Shown in pieces: positions 30,426 to 33,063 of a stretch of DNA of 33,063 nt (position 1 is the first letter of the stretch; each line of letters begins with the position of its first letter). Location: contig JBBSHY010000008.1 of NCBI GenBank assembly GCA_038232415.1, positions 1 through 33,063 of the forward strand, given 5' to 3'. The DNA is from JBBRXZ01 sp038232415 (GTDB lineage: Bacteria; Patescibacteriota; Saccharimonadia; Saccharimonadales; UBA4665). A model generated the notes under the pieces. That model worked only from the letters and a program-made list of their open reading frames with translations. It searched no databases and had not been told where the DNA came from. The position numbers and the translations under genes are program-made.

Positions 30426-31286
30426 TTAGAGAGTAAACGGCAGGAAGGCTTTTTGATACCAAAGTAGAATGATATGACCGAATAACTGAACGATAATCGC
30501 GCCAATTATCAGGAATGGGCCAAAGGGTATAATACTGCTCGGCTTCAGGCGATGCGTAGCTAACAGAGGTAAACTAATAAGGCTGCCGAGCACGGCGGCT
30601 ATAAAGATGAAGAGTACGCTGCGGGTCGGCGTAGCTACCGCCAGCCCAAGCAGCCAGCCAAGCTTCACATCGCCCCCACCGATCCATTTCCCACCGGACA
30701 CCTGAAATAATATATAAAACACCCCCCCGCCCACCAGAACGGCTAATATTACGTTTATAAGCGCAATTAACGGCCGCGGGGCTATTGTAATAACAATTAC
30801 GGCTTGCACGGCCGCTACCAGGCCCAGAGGATAAAGAATACGGTTAGGGAGCAGTAACCACCTCAGGTCATAGACCAATAAAGCCATAAGCCCTGTTAAA
30901 AGCATCAGCCAAAGGACAAATATGACTGGTTGGGTCCCGCCGTGAAGTGCCACCGGCCACCAGCAATACGAAGCAATAAACAGCCCGGCCATTACTAATT
31001 CCACTATTGGGTACTGAACAGAAATAGGCTTATGACAGTAGCGGCATTTGCCCTTTAGGCCTAGCCAGCTTACCACAGGCAGCAAATCTTGTTTGGCCAG
31101 TTTATGCTTGCAGTGAGGGCACATCGACCGTCCCTTACTAATCGAAAGCAACTTTAAGTAGTTTTTATCGGACTTTTTCTTGCCAACTTCTTTTTCCTGT
31201 TCGTGCACCCGCCACACCAGCGCGTTCACAAAGCTCCCCAGAGCCAGGCCAATCACAATTAACACCGCAATAATCATTAGCACCAT
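30426..31286 (-). CDS. pilD: Type IV prepilin peptidase and N-methyltransferase
   Basis: A 286-residue polytopic membrane aspartyl protease that cleaves and methylates prepilins. A first helix with GSFVNALVWR is followed by the cytoplasmic zinc module CPHC/CRYC (Cys56, 59, 81, 84). The two catalytic aspartates are in VYDLRWLLLPN (Asp140) and GGGDVKLGW (Asp206). All signatures are present. The true start may be Met4 (31277). It heads the prepilin operon and is preceded by inserted VapBC genes. Confidence 0.93.
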   Translation of the reverse strand: MVLMIIAVLIVIGLALGSFVNALVWRVHEQEKEVGKKKSDKNYLKLLSISKGRSMCPHCKHKLAKQDLLPVVSWLGLKGKCRYCHKPISVQYPIVELVMAGLFIASYCWWPVALHGGTQPVIFVLWLMLLTGLMALLVYDLRWLLLPNRILYPLGLVAAVQAVIVITIAPRPLIALINVILAVLVGGGVFYILFQVSGGKWIGGGDVKLGWLLGLAVATPTRSVLFIFIAAVLGSLISLPLLATHRLKPSSIIPFGPFLIIGAIIVQLFGHIILLWYQKAFLPFTL

Positions 31287-31295
31287 CGTAGCATA

Positions 31296-31667
31296 CTAAA
31301 CCGGACCGGATCCCAGAGGATTATGGAGTTTCAGCCCGTCAACATATTTGAAATCTTCAATGTCATTTGTCCACAGCTCCAATCCATGGACAAGAGCCGT
31401 GGCAGCAATTATAGCATCACCCAATTTCATCTTTGCAGTTTGACGCACACGAATTGCTTGATCAACAACCTGATCACTCAAAGGCAGTATGGTGCTATTA
31501 GCAAAGGCCTTCTCCAATATACGCAATTCATCAATCGGCAACTCATGATAACCAAGCGCTTCTATAGTAGTAATTACGGAATAATTAATGCTATGACCAG
31601 CGAAAGACTTTTCTTCCAGTTTGAGCTGAGCAATGTAAATAACAAGATTAGTGTCCACTAAGATCAT
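31296..31667 (-). CDS. vapC: VapC-type PIN toxin
   Basis: A 123-residue PIN-domain ribonuclease. MILVDTNLVIYIAQ holds the first Asp, SVITTIEALGY the Glu and AKMKLGDAIIAATALVHG the central Asp, and LWTNDIEDFKYVDGL completes the site. It lies 5 bases after its AbrB-type antitoxin gene. The pair sits between pilD and the second VapBC pair. Confidence 0.9.
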   Translation of the reverse strand: MILVDTNLVIYIAQLKLEEKSFAGHSINYSVITTIEALGYHELPIDELRILEKAFANSTILPLSDQVVDQAIRVRQTAKMKLGDAIIAATALVHGLELWTNDIEDFKYVDGLKLHNPLGSGPV

Positions 31668-31672
31668 AGGTA

Positions 31673-31951
31673 TTACTCTCGGCCGGGCAACGGACGGTCT
31701 TTGCGGATTTCTCGCTGCCAGGCGACAGGGTCTTTAATGGATTTTAAGCTCCCATGTTTATTAGATAAAGCCTGCAATTCTCTCATGGCCTGCCAGAAAG
31801 CCTCACGATTGTAGCCTTGGCTGAGAGTTGGTTCGTCGGCAAGTTTAACTTTTTGGCCGAGTTTGAGCTGCTTGACGTTTATATACTCCTTGGGCACGCG
31901 TAGGGCGTAGGAGTTGCCGGTTTTAATAACGGTGGCGGTGTACTTACTCAT
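31673..31951 (-). CDS. vapB: VapB-type (AbrB fold) antitoxin
   Basis: A 92-residue protein with an AbrB-like N-terminal DNA-binding hairpin, TATVIKTGNSYALRVPKEYI, then LKLGQKVKLADEP. Its basic C-terminal tail should bind the VapC encoded 5 bases downstream. A 24-bp near-palindrome overlaps its -10 box. Confidence 0.85.
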   Translation of the reverse strand: MSKYTATVIKTGNSYALRVPKEYINVKQLKLGQKVKLADEPTLSQGYNREAFWQAMRELQALSNKHGSLKSIKDPVAWQREIRKDRPLPGRE

Positions 31952-31956
31952 TGTAA

Positions 31957-31980
31957 CTACAATTGTATATACATCTGTAG
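31957..31980. promoter_or_regulatory. Palindromic operator of the first VapBC pair
   Basis: CTACAATTGTAT followed by ATACATCTGTAG is a 24-bp dyad matching at 10 of 12 positions per arm. On the minus strand it covers the TACAAT -10 of a promoter whose TTGACA lies 16 bases upstream. The -10 ends 10 bases before the ATG. Confidence 0.65.
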
Positions 31981-32003
31981 AGCTGTCAAGCTTTCTATGC
32001 AGG

Positions 32004-32414
32004 CTAAGCTATTTCTTTTAATAGTTTTATCCTTGTATCTGGCAATTTTACTTTTTTAAGCCGCTGGTCGTTAGTCCAGAACTCTTGTGCACCCGACTCC
32101 ACAGCCGTGGCAATGTGTATGGCATCGGCAAGGCGTAAACTTTGATACTGTCTTAATATGCTGGCTGACCGGCGGGCAATTTGCTCAGTGTAGCTGACAT
32201 AAATGGTGTTTTGGAAACTTCGCAGATATTGTTCCAATTCAACTATGCTGTCAAGCTGGTCGGGTGGTAGGAAACACAAGACTTCGGTGATAAGTATAGC
32301 CGATAGACTACATCCTTCTACTTCGGCCCGCTCGATGACTTTTACGGCTTGATCAACAAATTCCGGGTGACCGTTCACTACATAAATAGCAATATTAGTG
32401 TCAAACGCTATCAC
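32004..32414 (-). CDS. vapC: VapC-type PIN toxin
   Basis: A 136-residue PIN-domain ribonuclease: MIAFDTNIAIYVV (first Asp), SAILITEVLCF (Glu), LRLADAIHIATAVE (central Asp) and EFWTNDQRLKKV (last Asp/Asn pair). It is distinct in sequence from the other VapC genes in the window. It starts 2 bases after its antitoxin gene ends. Confidence 0.92.
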   Translation of the reverse strand: MIAFDTNIAIYVVNGHPEFVDQAVKVIERAEVEGCSLSAILITEVLCFLPPDQLDSIVELEQYLRSFQNTIYVSYTEQIARRSASILRQYQSLRLADAIHIATAVESGAQEFWTNDQRLKKVKLPDTRIKLLKEIA

Positions 32415-32416
32415 TC

Positions 32417-32644
32417 TTATTCCCTATCGCGTAATTCACGAACCGCGGCAACCGCGTCCCGCGGCAATACATCCGCGAATTTACCTTGGTAGTCCTGAAA
32501 TGACTTTTGTTTTTCCAGTATGATGCGACTATCGCTAACCTTAACAACTGTCAGACGGTCTCCAGCCAGTATATCAAGCCGCTTGCGGGTAGCGATGGGC
32601 AATGTGATCTGACCCTTGGAAGATACAGGAAGTATATTTTTCAT
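32417..32644 (-). CDS. vapB: VapB-type (AbrB fold) antitoxin
   Basis: A 75-residue protein with the classical AbrB start LPVSSKGQITLPIATRKRLDI, then AGDRLTVVKVSDSRIILEKQ. The short charged tail should bind VapC. It precedes the toxin gene by 2 bases. A perfect 10-bp inverted repeat lies over its promoter. Confidence 0.9.
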   Translation of the reverse strand: MKNILPVSSKGQITLPIATRKRLDILAGDRLTVVKVSDSRIILEKQKSFQDYQGKFADVLPRDAVAAVRELRDRE

Positions 32645-32677
32645 ACTTTTAATTATAGTAAAGCAAGAATTAAAAGT
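32645..32677. promoter_or_regulatory. Operator and promoter of the second VapBC pair
   Basis: ACTTTTAATT at 32645-32654 and AATTAAAAGT at 32668-32677 are a perfect 10-bp inverted repeat with a 13-base centre. On the minus strand TTTACT and TATAAT lie 17 bases apart within it, with the -10 ending 7 bases before the ATG. Binding of VapB here would block transcription. Confidence 0.7.
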
Positions 32678-32743
32678 AAAGCAAACGATCGTTTTCCTAC
32701 TTATTCGACTTATTGTTAACCTGCCGAGGAAAGTACGTAAAAG

Positions 32744-32771
32744 AAAACAGGCCCATTTCTGAGCCTGTTTT
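32744..32771 (-). terminator. Intrinsic terminator of the pilin gene
   Basis: On the minus strand AAAACAGGC and GCCTGTTTT form a perfect 9-bp stem with a 10-base loop, followed by CTTTT, 22 bases after the pilin stop codon. Confidence 0.75.
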
Positions 32772-32792
32772 GTTATCTACTGAAGCCTGGGT

Positions 32793-33063
32793 CTAGGCGT
32801 CTATGCATTTGGTGGTTGTACCACCAGAAGTTTCAATGACGTAGTTGACCGCGGTTGTGCGGGCACTGGGAGTAGTACCAGTGCAGGCACCACCAAAGGT
32901 CACTCCGATCTTACCTATGGCAGCTGGAGTCGTTGCAACCTGGGTACTTCCCTGCAGTTTTCCATCAACCGTACTACCTGTGCCTGTAACCGTAAAGGCA
33001 CCTGTCCCGCTGATACCAGTAGGAGTAGAACCATCGGTGTTTGATTTATACTCGCTAATTGCA
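32793..33063 (-). CDS. C-terminal end of a probable type IV major pilin
   Basis: The reverse strand from the window edge to a TAG at 32793 encodes 89 residues rich in Gly, Thr and Ser (NTDGSTPTGISGTGAFTVTG), ending GGTTTKCIDA. A Cys in GGACTGTT and the Cys four residues from the end could form the disulfide loop seen at pilin C-termini. The stretch TPAAIGKIGVTFGG also fits pilins. The N-terminal signal lies outside the window, so the call rests on composition, the cysteine pair, the terminator and the neighbouring pilus genes. Confidence 0.65.
   Translation of the reverse strand, partial: AISEYKSNTDGSTPTGISGTGAFTVTGTGSTVDGKLQGSTQVATTPAAIGKIGVTFGGACTGTTPSARTTAVNYVIETSGGTTTKCIDA

Noticed and set aside
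1..33063. Reassigned UGA codon as in some CPR lineages
   Set aside because: Genes end normally at TGA (lysC, the RelB-like antitoxin, the gene at 21934), and conserved glycines are encoded by GGN.

Overview
This window comes from a small, gene-dense bacterial genome. It most resembles a Candidate Phyla Radiation organism, probably Saccharibacteria (TM7) or a close relative. That placement rests on many short membrane and secreted proteins, a ThrRS without its N-terminal TGS domain, a type IV pilus locus, tRNA genes with encoded CCA, and very short or absent 5' leaders. No rRNA is present to confirm it. UGA is used as a stop (for example the genes ending at 21573 and 21934), so the UGA=Gly code of Gracilibacteria does not apply.

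Layout. 1-6750: the start of folP (minus) faces a plus-strand run serC-serA, then hom-lysC-asd-folK, giving serine and aspartate-family amino-acid synthesis plus a folate gene. 6790-10210: rpmB, a metallo-beta-lactamase-fold protein with its winged-helix neighbour, miaA, an orphan AbrB-type antitoxin, a small membrane protein and an alkyltransferase-like DNA repair protein. 10220-12270: thrS behind a T-box leader whose antiterminator and terminator can be traced base by base. 12570-15760: tRNA-Val, a 414-base non-coding stretch with a strong promoter, nrdR, a membrane glycosyltransferase, then tRNA-Gly and tRNA-Thr. The U discriminator of that tRNA-Thr matches the T-box bulge. 15860-17780: a secreted coiled-coil protein coupled to a one-helix membrane protein, then two divergent small genes.

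17800-22620 is the most unusual part. It is an array of small genes and toxin-antitoxin pairs, all on the minus strand. Six of its modules end in a conserved 30-31 bp repeat at or just beyond the stop codon. There are two repeat subtypes: four copies of type 1 without gaps and two of type 2. Several modules start with their own promoter right after a repeat, and two modules begin with 5'-truncated genes (a ROK kinase and a cupredoxin remnant) that abut a repeat. The array starts at the 3' end of tRNA-Asp, whose terminal bases resemble the repeat head. A tyrosine recombinase gene lies 2.4 kb from that tRNA. I read this as an integron-like or Xer-cassette-like array, but its mobility is inference.

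22680-25930: a membrane-anchored parvulin, a PH-domain membrane protein, tRNA-Arg, ndk and the XerC/D-type recombinase. 25940-33063: a type IV pilus locus on the minus strand with prepilin peptidase, three prepilins, a PilX-like protein and the 3' end of a probable major pilin. It is interrupted by two VapBC modules, each with a palindromic operator. About a dozen genes have a -10 box only 6-11 bases before the start codon, which suggests common leaderless transcription.
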